Notes under the pieces: model-generated | The model's input: only the letters and a program-made list of their open reading frames with translations | The model's database searches: none | Told to the model about the DNA's origin: nothing | Shown here: piece after piece, positions 47,299-55,683 of the stretch | Position numbering within the stretch: position 1 is the first letter of the stretch | Layout of the letters: each line of letters opens with the position of its first letter | Assembly: GCF_051958935.1 (NCBI RefSeq) | Contig: NZ_JBQCFP010000197.1 | Span: 1-64,000 of the forward strand | Direction: 5' to 3' | Origin: Dokdonella_A sp051958935 | Lineage (GTDB): Bacteria > Pseudomonadota > Gammaproteobacteria > Xanthomonadales > Rhodanobacteraceae | Length of the DNA stretch: 64,000 nt | Program-made: the position numbers and the translations under genes

Positions 47299-48042
47299 AT
47301 GTCCTTCAAGGACCACTTCTCCGGCCACGCCGGCGCTTACCACGAGGCGCGGCCGACGTATCCCGAAGCGCTGTTCGACTGGCTCGCCGCGCAGGCGCCG
47401 TCGCGCGATCTGGTTTGGGACGCGGGGTGCGGCAACGGCCAGGCGAGCGTCGCGCTCGCACGCCGCTTCGTTCGCGTGCATGCGACCGACCCGAGCGCGG
47501 CGCAGATCGCCAACGCGGAAGCGCGGCCGAACATCGACTATCGCGTCGAGCCCGCCGAAGCGTGTTCGCTCGCCGACGCCAGCGCGAGTGTCGCCACCGT
47601 CGCGCAGGCATTGCACTGGTTCGACCATGCGCGCTACTACGCCGAGGTGCGGCGCGTGCTCGCGCCGGGCGGGCTGGTGGCGGCATGGAGCTACGCCGAC
47701 TGCACCGTGTCGCCCGCCGTCGACGCGGCGAAGGACCGGCTCTACGTCGATCTCACCGGCCCGTACTGGCCACCGGAGCGGCGCTACATCGACGAGGGTT
47801 ACCGCACCGTGCCGTTCCCGTTCGAGGAGATCGCGGTGCCGGATTTCGACATGCATGTCGAGTGGACGCTCGCGCAGTTCCTCGCCTACCTGCGTTCATG
47901 GTCGGCGACGCAGCGTTACCTCGCCGCGAACGGCGAGGACCCGGTCGCGCTGGTCGAGGACGAGATCGCGCGCGGCTGGGGCGATGCGGGCCAGGCGCGG
48001 CGCGTGCGCTGGGATTTCCACCTGCGTGCCGGGCGCGTCTGA
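47299..48042 (+). CDS. Class I SAM-dependent methyltransferase
   Basis: A 247-residue cytoplasmic methyltransferase. LVWDAGCGNGQASVALARRF is motif I, VHATDPSAAQIANA motif II, and VATVAQALHWFDHARYYAEVRRVLAPGGLVAAWSY motifs III-IV. The start SFKDHFSGHAGAYHEARPTYPEALFDWL is typical of the family related to trans-aconitate methyltransferase and yeast Tmt1/Crg1. GAGGAAA precedes ATG 47299. Substrate unknown. Confidence 0.9.
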   Translation: MSFKDHFSGHAGAYHEARPTYPEALFDWLAAQAPSRDLVWDAGCGNGQASVALARRFVRVHATDPSAAQIANAEARPNIDYRVEPAEACSLADASASVATVAQALHWFDHARYYAEVRRVLAPGGLVAAWSYADCTVSPAVDAAKDRLYVDLTGPYWPPERRYIDEGYRTVPFPFEEIAVPDFDMHVEWTLAQFLAYLRSWSATQRYLAANGEDPVALVEDEIARGWGDAGQARRVRWDFHLRAGRV

Positions 48043-48152
48043 CGCCTCCGATCGGCTCCATCGAGCGCGCGCGAAGTGGAGCGTGGCAGCGGCCCGCACG
48101 TGACTAGACTCGTCGGCGATGCGGGTCGCGCATCGCCACGACGAGGTATCCC

Positions 48153-48761
48153 ATGCGTCGCCATCGGTTCCTTCGCAGTGCATCGGTCGCGACCGTCGCA
48201 TGCCCCGCGAGCTTCGCCGCATGCGCATCGACATTGCCCGATCCGCCCGGCTACACGACCCTGCGCACCGGCGGCGCGCACGACTTCGAGTACTTCGCGG
48301 GTGGCTGGCGCACGACGCAGCACCGGCTCAAGGCGCGCGGCGTCGGCAGCAGCGAATGGGACACGTTCCCGGCCACCTTGTGCATGACGCCGTATCTCGA
48401 CGGACGCGTCACCGCGGACGAGATCCGCTTCCCGACCAAGGGCTGGGCCGGCTTCACCTTGCGCAGCTACGACCTCGCGAAGAAGCAGTGGTCGATCTGG
48501 TGGATCAACAGCACCAGCGGCCGCCTCGAAACACCGGTCGTCGGCGGCTTCGACGGCGCGCGCGGCGAGTTCTACGGCGAGGACGCCGACGACCGCCGGC
48601 CGGTCAAGGTGCGCTATCGCTGGGACAAGGTCGACCAGGACCACGCGCGCTGGGAGCAGGCGTTCTCCTACGACGGTCGCGTCTGGGAAACGAACTGGAC
48701 CGCGGACTTCGTGCGCGCCGACGTCGCGAGTGCGTGTCGTGGCGGCCGGCCGCGCGACTGA
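48153..48761 (+). CDS. Exported hypothetical protein, DUF1579-like beta-barrel
   Basis: 202 residues with an N-terminal export signal; ASFAAC could be a lipobox (Cys24). The rest is beta-rich: GGAHDFEYFAGGWRTTQHRL, DGRVTADEIRFPTKGWAGFTLRSYDLAKKQWSIWWINSTSGRLETPVVGGFDGARGEFYGED and WEQAFSYDGRVWETNW. This pattern occurs in lipocalin-like DUF1579 proteins, which measure 'weight of contrast' around a Trp-rich cavity. GAGG precedes ATG 48153. Function unknown. Confidence 0.75.
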   Translation: MRRHRFLRSASVATVACPASFAACASTLPDPPGYTTLRTGGAHDFEYFAGGWRTTQHRLKARGVGSSEWDTFPATLCMTPYLDGRVTADEIRFPTKGWAGFTLRSYDLAKKQWSIWWINSTSGRLETPVVGGFDGARGEFYGEDADDRRPVKVRYRWDKVDQDHARWEQAFSYDGRVWETNWTADFVRADVASACRGGRPRD

Positions 48762-48788
48762 CGCAACCGCCCTCGGATCGTCGGGCGG

Positions 48789-49490
48789 CTACAGCCGCAT
48801 CCAGTCGATGCCGAGCGCGCGCAGGCCGGCGTCGCCGCGCGCACCGAGCGCGAGCGCGCGCGAATCACGCCGCTGCCGCAACCAGCCGCGTTCGAAGAGT
48901 TGCTGAGCGAGCCGGTTGCCGAGTGGTCCCGCGAGATGGAACCGCCGTTCGGTCCAGTCGACGCAGCTCTGCCCGGCGAGCGCGAGCCCGTCGTCACCCG
49001 GTTCGAACAACCCCGCCTCGCGCAGCCATTGCGCACCGCGCGGGGTAAGCCGGATCGCGTCGTCGCCGAGTTCGAGCGCATCGCGCTCGCGCAGCCGTTC
49101 GAACAGCGCGACGCCGAGCCGGCCGGCGAGGTGGCGATAGCACGTGCGTGCACGGCGCAGCGGTGTTTCGGCGGGCGCCGACGTTGCCGGGACCGGTGCG
49201 CGCGCGCCGGCGAGCACGAGCGTTTCGACGAGGTGCGCGACATCCTCGCCGGCGAGGCGGAAGTATCGGTGACGCCCCTGCGCATGCACCGCGAGCAGGC
49301 CACCCGTGACGAGCCGTTGCAGGTGCGCGCTCGCGGTCGCCGGCGCGACGCCGGCGAGTGCCGCGAGCTCGCCCGCCGGGCGCGCGCTGCCGTCGATGAG
49401 CGCGAGCAGGATGCCGGCACGCGCGGGCTCGGCGAGCAGCGCGCCGATCTCGGCGAGGCGATGGCGGCTGGTCGGTGCGGCAGCGCTCAT
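48789..49490 (-). CDS. ArsR family transcription regulator
   Basis: 233 residues. An N-terminal winged helix (about 10-95) has EIGALLAEPARAGILLALIDG, ELAALAGVAPATASAHLQRLVTGGLLAVHAQGRHRYFRLAG and EDVAHLVETL. The long C-terminal part (RRARTCYRHLAGRLGVALFERL ... FHLAGPLGNRLAQQLFERGWLRQ) is that of the 'helix-turn-helix domain-containing' ArsR subgroup often next to transporters or oxidoreductases. It is divergent from the drug/metabolite transporter gene at 49682, its likely target. No metal-binding cysteines of the CxC type are seen. Confidence 0.9.
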   Translation of the reverse strand: MSAAAPTSRHRLAEIGALLAEPARAGILLALIDGSARPAGELAALAGVAPATASAHLQRLVTGGLLAVHAQGRHRYFRLAGEDVAHLVETLVLAGARAPVPATSAPAETPLRRARTCYRHLAGRLGVALFERLRERDALELGDDAIRLTPRGAQWLREAGLFEPGDDGLALAGQSCVDWTERRFHLAGPLGNRLAQQLFERGWLRQRRDSRALALGARGDAGLRALGIDWMRL

Positions 49491-49681
49491 GCGAGGCAGC
49501 GTAGCCGATCGGCGCGCGCGTCGTTTAGGCCGTCGCCGAAGCGTCGCGCGCGGCGCGCGGGCATGCTGCGACCGGTCCCATGCGATCCGCGCGAACTGGT
49601 CCGCTGCGGGGGCTGGAATTGACCGAAACTGGCCACATGCCAGGACACCCCGCCGCCCTGCGATCGCCGGAGTACCGTGCC

Positions 49682-50578
49682 ATGAACGACACGCTTGCCG
49701 CGGCCGCCGCGCCGCGCACCGACTGGTTCACCCCGCTCGAGCTCGTCGCGCTCGGCGCGATCTGGGGTGGCTCGTTCCTGTTCATGCGCGTCGCGGCGCC
49801 TGAGTTCGGCCCGTTCGCGCTGGTCGAGGTGCGCATCGTGCTCGGCGCACTGATCCTGCTGCCGTTCCTCTGGCGCGCGCGGGCGTTGCTCGATGCGAAG
49901 CGCATCGCGCAGTTCGCGATCGTCGGCGCACTCAATTCCGCGGTTCCGTTTTCGCTGTTCGCCTGGGGCGCCGAACGCGCGCCCGCCGGGGTCGGTGCGA
50001 TCGCCAACAGCCTCACCGTGCTCTTCACCGCACTCGTCGCGCTGCTCGTCTACGGTGAACGCGTGAGCCTGCGCCGCGCGCTCGCGATGATCGTCGGCTT
50101 CGTCGGCGTGGTCGTGCTCATGAGCGGCAAGGTCGCGGGCTCGGACGTGTTTTCGGCCGCACTCGCCGGCACTGCGGCCTCCGCATGCTACGGCTTCGCG
50201 GCGAACTTCACCAAGCGCTGGTTCGCCGGCGTGCCGCCGCTCGCGGCGGTCGCCGGTACGCTCGGTTGCGCGGCGATCCTGCTCCTGCCGTTCGCGCTCG
50301 CGAGCTGGCCCGCGCACTCGCCGTCGAACGCATCGTGGGGCAGCGCGATCATGCTCGGCGTGCTCTGCACCGGGATCGCCTACGCGTTCTTCTTCCGCCT
50401 GATCCAGCGCGTCGGCGCCGCGCGCGCGACCACGTGCACGTATCTCGTGCCGCTGTTCGGCGTGTTCTGGGGCTGGCTGCTGCTTGCCGAAACGCCGACC
50501 GCGACGATGCTGATCGCGGGCACGATGATCCTCGGCAGCGTGATCGCGAGCCAGCGCGAGGCGCAAGGGCGGCGCTGA
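49682..50578 (+). CDS. EamA/drug-metabolite transporter family permease
   Basis: A 298-residue inner membrane protein with about ten helices in two EamA repeats. The first begins LELVALGAIWGGSFLFMRVAAPEFGPFALVEVRIVLGAL; each half ends with a gate-like signature (VTVLFTALVALLVYGERVSL, LVPLFGVFWGWLLLAETPT). It exports small metabolites; substrate unknown. The start ATG 49682 is used; the frame is open upstream without homology. The divergent ArsR-type regulator is 191 bases away. Confidence 0.9.
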   Translation: MNDTLAAAAAPRTDWFTPLELVALGAIWGGSFLFMRVAAPEFGPFALVEVRIVLGALILLPFLWRARALLDAKRIAQFAIVGALNSAVPFSLFAWGAERAPAGVGAIANSLTVLFTALVALLVYGERVSLRRALAMIVGFVGVVVLMSGKVAGSDVFSAALAGTAASACYGFAANFTKRWFAGVPPLAAVAGTLGCAAILLLPFALASWPAHSPSNASWGSAIMLGVLCTGIAYAFFFRLIQRVGAARATTCTYLVPLFGVFWGWLLLAETPTATMLIAGTMILGSVIASQREAQGRR

Positions 50579-50586
50579 GGCGCCGC
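50569..50586 (+). terminator. Possible terminator at the transporter stop codon
   Basis: GCGGCGC (50569-50575), loop TGAG, GCGCCGC (50580-50586), then a T-rich stretch (gttcttcttcttg, 50600-50612). The TGA stop is in the loop. Confidence 0.45.
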
Positions 50587-50886
50587 TTGAGTGCGTCGTT
50601 CTTCTTCTTGAAGAGCAGGGCGCGGTCTCATTCGCGAAGACCGAGCCGCGTCCCTGCGTGTTCGTCCCGCATCCCTGCGGGCCGGGCGCGAAGGATCGCA
50701 ACCGCAAGCTGATGATGGGACTCGCCGCCGCGCGGCTGCGTCCCACCCTCTTCGACCAAGCCCTTCCGTCGAACCCGGTGGGACTCACGGTCGCGCCTCG
50801 CCGCATCCTGCGCGCTTGCGCGCCGCTGCGCCCCATCCTACGAGAACGACGAGGCGCGCGGGTGACAAAACGAACCGACCCGATAC
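50587..50886. repeat. Convergent spacer with degenerate dispersed repeats
   Basis: 300 bases between the transporter and hrpB ends. There is no credible gene. The minus-strand text around 50780-50850 (cgtaggatggggcgcagcggcg ... gtgagtcccaccggg) resembles the 'GTAGGATGGG ... CCCACC' intergenic repeats of this order, and 'ATGGGACTCGCC' at 50715 is a partial copy. Confidence 0.4.
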
Positions 50887-53421
50887 TCACGTCCCGCGCG
50901 GCTTCGCGCGATGCGTCGGCACCGCGGTCCAAGGATCGTCCGGCCATGGATGCTTCGGATAACGGCCCTTGAGCTCCTTCTTCACCTCCGGATACGTGCG
51001 CTCCCAGAAGCTGCGCAGGTCCTGCGTGACCTGCACCGGTTTGCCGCCCGGCGAGAGCAGGTGCAGGGTCAACGGCACGCGGCCGCCGCCGATGCGCGGC
51101 GTGTCGGCGAGGCCGAACAGTTCCTGCAGCTTCACCGCGAGCACCGGTGCCGCGCCGTCGGCGTAAGCGATGCGGCGTTCCATCCCGCTCGGCACGCGCA
51201 GTGCGACCGGCGCCTGTTCGTCGAGCGCGCGACGCTGCGTGAAATCGATGCGCGCGGCGAGCGCTTCGGAAAGTTCCGCCGCCTGCAGCGCGTCGAGCCG
51301 GCGCTTGCCGGCGAGATACGGCGCGAGCCATTCCTCGAGCGAGGCGAGCAGGGCCGCGTCGGAGAAATCCGGCAGGCCGAGTTCGGGACACCAGCCGCGC
51401 AGTGCGTTCACGCGCAGGCGCAGCTCGCGCGCGTGTTCGCTCCAGGGCAGCGCGTCGAGACCGAGTTCGCGCACCGCGGCGAGCAATGCAGGCACGGCGT
51501 CCTCGGGTCGCGCGGGCACGCTGCGGCGCTCGAGCACGATCGCGTCGAAGTGGCGCTGCTCGAACGCGTCGACCGCGCGCGTGTCGCGGTTCCATCGCAC
51601 GCTGCGTTCGCGCACGAGGCGATCGGCGAAATCACGCTCGAGCAGTGCCGGATCGAACGGCGCGGCGGCGTAGACGAGGCTGTCGCGGTCCTCCTGCCGC
51701 AGGTCGACGACGACGAGCCAAGGTTCGCCGTACAACGCGCTGTCGTCGGCGAGGCGCGCGCCGCGGCCGTTGGCGAGCGTGTAGCGGCGCGGATTGGCGG
51801 GGTCCTGTTTGGCGATGCGATCGGGGAATGCGTGCACGAGCACGTCGCCGACGGCGGTCGTGGATGCGACGGCATCGCGGTTGAGGTCGATGCCACGATC
51901 GCGTGGATCGCCGCTGCGACGACGCCAGGCGTCGGCGGCTTGAGCGACGCTCGCGAGTGCACCGGCATCGGCCCCGCCGGCGCGCGCGGCATCGCGATCG
52001 CGCCCGCGCCACGCCTGCAGTGCGGCGACACGCGCGCGGAAATCGTCGTTGCGCGCGGCGTCACCGCGCAGCGGATTGCGCGCTTCGACCAGCGCGACGA
52101 CGTCGCAGGCGAGCGCGGCGTGGGTCGGGTCCGCGCGCAACACCGCGGCGGCGAGGCGCGGCGTCGCACCGAAATCGAGCATGCGCCGGCCGAGCGGCGC
52201 GAGGCGGCCTTCGGCATCGAGCGCGCCGAGCCGGCGCAGCAGATCTCGCGCCTGCGCGAGCGCGCCTGCGGGCGGTGCATCCAGCCAGTGCAACGCGTCG
52301 CTGCCCCAGGCGGCGAGTTCGAGCGCGAGCTGCGACAGCTCGACCTGCGCGATCTCGGGCGTGCGCTCGGCCTCGAGCCGGCGGCTCTGCGGCCACAGCC
52401 GGTATGCATGCCCCGGGCCGAGGCGCCCGGCGCGACCGGCGCGCTGGTCTGCCGATGCCTGCGAGACCGCTGCGGTGTCCAGCCGGGTGAAACCGCTGTT
52501 CGGGTCGAACCGTGGCTCGCGCGCGAGGCCGAGATCGACCACCGCGCGCACGCCGGGCAGGGTCAGGCTCGATTCCGCGACATTCGTCGCGAGCACGACG
52601 CGGCGGCGCCCCGTGGCCGCGCCGGCGAGCGCGGCGTGCTGCTCGGCGAGCGCGAGGTCGCCGTGCAGCGGCACCCGCTCGACGTCGCCCGGGAGATCGG
52701 CAAGGCTCGCGCGCACGCGCTCGATCTCGCGCTTGCCCGGCAGGAACACGAGCACGTCACCGTCGCTGTCGGCGAGTGCCGATTCGATCGCCCGGCGCAC
52801 ACCGAACGGCCAGCCGCGTTCGGGCCATGCCTCGCCGCTGCGCGCGGGTGGATGCACGATGCGCACCGGATGACTACGCCCTTCGCTCGCGAGGCGTGGC
52901 GCATCGAACCAGCGCGCGACGCGCTCGCCGTCGAGCGTCGCCGACATGATCACGAGGCGCAGGTCCGGGCGCAGGTTCGCCTGCACGTCCAGCGCGAGCG
53001 CGGCGCCGAGGTCGCCGTGCAGGTGGCGCTCGTGGAACTCGTCGAACAGGATCGCGCCGACGCCGGTGAGCTCCGGGTCGTCCTGGATCATGCGAGTGAG
53101 GATGCCCTCGGTGACGACCTCGATGCGCGTCGCCGCCGACACGCGGCTTTCGAAACGGATGCGATAGCCGACGCGTTCGCCGACGCGCTGTCCGGCCTGT
53201 GCGGCCATGAACTCGGCCGCCGCGCGCGCGGCGATGCGGCGCGGCTCGAGCAACAGCACCTTGCGGCCACCGAGCCAGTCCGCGTCGAGCAGCGCCGGCG
53301 GCACGCGCGTGGTCTTGCCTGCACCGGGCGGTGCCTCGAGCACGAGGCGCGTGCGTGCCGCGAGCGTCGCGAGCAGCTCGGGCAGGACCGCGTCGATCGG
53401 TTGCGGCGAAGCAGGGGGCAT
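50887..53421 (-). CDS. hrpB: ATP-dependent helicase HrpB
   Basis: An 844-residue DExH-box helicase. Walker A is PPGAGKTT at 31-38, motif Ia is LLLEPRRIAARAAAEFMA, motif II is DEFH in ILFDEFHERHLHGDLG, motif III is SATLDG, motif V is VVLATNVAESSLTLPGV and motif VI is QASADQRAGRAGRLGPG. The C-terminal HrpB domain runs from about 480 to the end (WWPELG-type region, RKKLKGRYPKHPWPDDP). HrpB (distinct from the type III regulator of the same name) is a conserved RNA helicase-like protein. The start ATG 53421 gives the standard N-terminus, and no extra N-terminal domain is present. Confidence 0.95.
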   Translation of the reverse strand: MPPASPQPIDAVLPELLATLAARTRLVLEAPPGAGKTTRVPPALLDADWLGGRKVLLLEPRRIAARAAAEFMAAQAGQRVGERVGYRIRFESRVSAATRIEVVTEGILTRMIQDDPELTGVGAILFDEFHERHLHGDLGAALALDVQANLRPDLRLVIMSATLDGERVARWFDAPRLASEGRSHPVRIVHPPARSGEAWPERGWPFGVRRAIESALADSDGDVLVFLPGKREIERVRASLADLPGDVERVPLHGDLALAEQHAALAGAATGRRRVVLATNVAESSLTLPGVRAVVDLGLAREPRFDPNSGFTRLDTAAVSQASADQRAGRAGRLGPGHAYRLWPQSRRLEAERTPEIAQVELSQLALELAAWGSDALHWLDAPPAGALAQARDLLRRLGALDAEGRLAPLGRRMLDFGATPRLAAAVLRADPTHAALACDVVALVEARNPLRGDAARNDDFRARVAALQAWRGRDRDAARAGGADAGALASVAQAADAWRRRSGDPRDRGIDLNRDAVASTTAVGDVLVHAFPDRIAKQDPANPRRYTLANGRGARLADDSALYGEPWLVVVDLRQEDRDSLVYAAAPFDPALLERDFADRLVRERSVRWNRDTRAVDAFEQRHFDAIVLERRSVPARPEDAVPALLAAVRELGLDALPWSEHARELRLRVNALRGWCPELGLPDFSDAALLASLEEWLAPYLAGKRRLDALQAAELSEALAARIDFTQRRALDEQAPVALRVPSGMERRIAYADGAAPVLAVKLQELFGLADTPRIGGGRVPLTLHLLSPGGKPVQVTQDLRSFWERTYPEVKKELKGRYPKHPWPDDPWTAVPTHRAKPRGT

Positions 53422-53473
53422 GGTGGCCGTGATGCACGCGCTGGGCGCGCATTGTAGGCGGCAGCGCAAAGAA

Positions 53474-53503
53474 AACGGCGCGGCCGTCTCCGGCCGCGCC
53501 GTT
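53474..53503 (-). terminator. Strong Rho-independent terminator
   Basis: AACGGCGCGGCCG (53474-53486), loop TCTC, CGGCCGCGCCGTT (53491-53503): a perfect 13-bp stem. On the minus strand it is followed by TTTTCTTT, so it ends transcription of the 53523-54713 gene. Confidence 0.9.
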
Positions 53504-53522
53504 GCAGGAACCCCGAGTGGGC

Positions 53523-54713
53523 TTACTCGCAGGTCATGCCGTTGGGCGTGAACAGGCGCTCGTAGGTGGTGACGCCGCTGATCGTCGGGATCGGGTTCGG
53601 CAGGTTCGCGTTCGGCGTGAACGTGACGTCGAGGTGGTTGCAGTCGGCGACTTCGAATTTCGCCTTGCCATACGGCAGCTGTTCGAGGCCGTTGCCGAGA
53701 TAGTTGACGTTGACGTTGATGCTGGTCTGGCCGACCGCGAAAGGCGCGTTGCCGACGAGCCAGAGCGGATCGCCGTTGAGGTCTTCGGTCAGCAGGTCGA
53801 ATACGAGCTGGCGCACCGTCGAGCCGTTCGACTGCGGCTGTTCGGTCATCTGCACGAGCAGGCCTTCGTTGAACTCGGTGTTGATCCACTGCGCGGCTGA
53901 GTAGCCGTCGAGCGGCAGCGGCGCGAACGCATCCGGGTAGGTGCCCTGCGCGGGCAGGTAGGCCGGCACGTTGAATTCGACGATGTCGCCGTTGCTGCCG
54001 GTGTACGGATTGATCTGCAGCTTGTACGCGTAGCTGTAGAAGTGCTGGTAGTCGGCATCGAAGTTGTAGTTCTCGAGCACGAACGTGGTGCTCGAGAACA
54101 CCGGCGTGTCGAACAGGAAGTCGGACATGTACGTGTTCGGCTCGGTCGCCGAGCGCACGTAGCTCTCCGGATCGTCGTACGCGGTGTTGCCCTGTTGGAT
54201 GCGCAGCGACGGGTAGGTCGGGAAGTAGTCGGTATGGCCTTCATTGGCGCTGTCGCGGTCGATGCGCAGCAACGTCATCGAGTTGTAGCCGCCGTCGGTG
54301 TTGTACGGCGTCTCCGAGCCCGAGCTGCTGCAGGCGATGCGCCACAGCGTCATCGTCACGGTTTCCGGATTGAGCACCTGGCCGGCCGAATTGCGCGTGT
54401 ACAGCCTGACGCGTGCCGTCTGGGTCGGGCCGCTCGCCTTGTTCGGCAGCGGCCATGCGGCGCAGCTCGGCGGATAGGCGCGGAACTCGTTCGCCAGCGG
54501 GGTCCCCGGGTAGATGTCGTTGCCCATCGCCTTGGCGCGCTTGGCGGCATTCGCCTTCGCCTCGTTGGCGGCGGAGTCCAGCGCGGCGCGGATCTGGGTC
54601 GCCGCCGCGTCGTGGGCGGCGCGGACGTCGTCCGGCGTCGCAGTGGCTGCGAGCGCGGGCAGGGTGGCGACGCCTGCGGCCAGGGTGAGCATCAGGCGGA
54701 GCGTGCTTTTCAT
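53523..54713 (-). CDS. Secreted protein, paralogue 1 of a lineage-specific pair
   Basis: A 396-residue exported protein with signal peptide MKSTLRLMLTLAAGVATLPALA. After an Ala/Lys-rich helical stretch it continues EFRAYPPSCAAWPLPNKASGP, VTMTLWRIACSSSGSETPYN and LDGYSAAQWINTEFNEGLLVQMTEQ. It ends CNHLDVTFTPNANLPNPIPTISGVTTYERLFTPNGMTCE. Four cysteines (two near the N-terminal third, two at the C-terminal end) are shared with the paralogue at 55684-56865, suggesting disulphides. No known domain recognised. It is preceded by a spacer with tatD in the opposite direction. Confidence 0.8.
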   Translation of the reverse strand: MKSTLRLMLTLAAGVATLPALAATATPDDVRAAHDAAATQIRAALDSAANEAKANAAKRAKAMGNDIYPGTPLANEFRAYPPSCAAWPLPNKASGPTQTARVRLYTRNSAGQVLNPETVTMTLWRIACSSSGSETPYNTDGGYNSMTLLRIDRDSANEGHTDYFPTYPSLRIQQGNTAYDDPESYVRSATEPNTYMSDFLFDTPVFSSTTFVLENYNFDADYQHFYSYAYKLQINPYTGSNGDIVEFNVPAYLPAQGTYPDAFAPLPLDGYSAAQWINTEFNEGLLVQMTEQPQSNGSTVRQLVFDLLTEDLNGDPLWLVGNAPFAVGQTSINVNVNYLGNGLEQLPYGKAKFEVADCNHLDVTFTPNANLPNPIPTISGVTTYERLFTPNGMTCE

Positions 54714-54803
54714 GGTGGTTCCCCAAGTTGGACCGCGCGAGCTTCCCCGGGCGGCAATGAATTCGCGGTGAACCGCACCGGATGCGAGCCCGGCGCAGAG
54801 TGC

Positions 54804-54809
54804 GCATAA
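54804..54809 (+). promoter_or_regulatory. Possible -10 element of tatD
   Basis: CATAAT in a GC-rich context, 38 nt upstream of ATG 54847. No clear -35 is seen. Confidence 0.3.
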
Positions 54810-54846
54810 TCGCGCGTTTGCATCGCCGGATGAAGAGCCACCCGAC

Positions 54847-55647
54847 ATGAAGGACGCCGCCCTCGCGCTGATCGACATCGGCGCGAACCTCACGCACGAG
54901 TCGTTCCGCCCCGATTTCGACGCCGTGCTGGAACGCGCACGCGCGCATGGCGTTGACCAGGTCGTCGTCACGGGCGCCAGCGCCGGCAGCAGCCGCGCCG
55001 CGCACGCGCTCGCGCAGGCGCATCCGGGGTTCCTGCACGCGACCGCGGGCGTGCACCCGCACCACGCGCACGAGTACGACGATGCAACGGACGAACTGCT
55101 GCGCCAACTCGTCGCAACCCCGGAAGTGAAGGCGGTCGGCGAGACCGGCCTCGACTACTACCGCAACTATTCGCCGCACGCGGCTCAGGTCGCTGCGTTC
55201 GAGCGCCAGCTCGCGATCGCCCTCGACTGCGGCAAGCCGCTGTTCCTGCACCAGCGCGACGCGCACGCGGATTTCCTCGCGTGCCTGGATGCCGTGCGCG
55301 GCCGCATCGCTCGGGCGGTGGTGCACTGCTTCACCGGCGAGCGCGCCGAACTCGTCGATTACCTCGACCGCGACTGCTACATCGGCATCACCGGCTGGAT
55401 CTGCGACGAGCGGCGCGGCCAGCACCTGCGTGAACTCGTGCGCCTGGTGCCGGCCGACCGCCTCATGATCGAGACCGACGCGCCCTACCTGCTGCCGCGC
55501 GACCTGCATCCCAAGCCGTCGCACCGGCGCAACGAGCCGATGTACCTCGCGCACGTGTGCGCCGCGGTCGCGGCCGCGCGCGGCGAGACGATCGAGCAGA
55601 CCGCGGCGTCGACGCGCGCGAATTCGCGCGCATTCTTCACGCTGTAG
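54847..55647 (+). CDS. tatD: 3'-5' exonuclease TatD
   Basis: A 266-residue metal-dependent hydrolase. ALIDIGANLTHESFRPDFD is the TatD (not YcfH) N-terminus. VGVHPHHAHEYD, VGETGLDYYRNYSPHAAQ, LFLHQRDAHADF, VVHCFTGERAEL and IETDAPYLLPRDLHPKP provide metal ligands and the catalytic site. It degrades single-stranded DNA/RNA ends in repair and RNA quality control. It lies alone between two convergently/divergently placed secreted paralogues, the only plus-strand gene in 53,500-57,700. Confidence 0.95.
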   Translation: MKDAALALIDIGANLTHESFRPDFDAVLERARAHGVDQVVVTGASAGSSRAAHALAQAHPGFLHATAGVHPHHAHEYDDATDELLRQLVATPEVKAVGETGLDYYRNYSPHAAQVAAFERQLAIALDCGKPLFLHQRDAHADFLACLDAVRGRIARAVVHCFTGERAELVDYLDRDCYIGITGWICDERRGQHLRELVRLVPADRLMIETDAPYLLPRDLHPKPSHRRNEPMYLAHVCAAVAAARGETIEQTAASTRANSRAFFTL

Positions 55648-55683
55648 GCGACGCGGCGCGGACGCCGCATCGCCGTCCCACGC

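Noticed and set aside
50911..53457. 848-residue plus-strand open frame opposite hrpB
   Set aside because: Lies antisense to an unmistakable HrpB with all helicase motifs; the translation has no recognisable domain.
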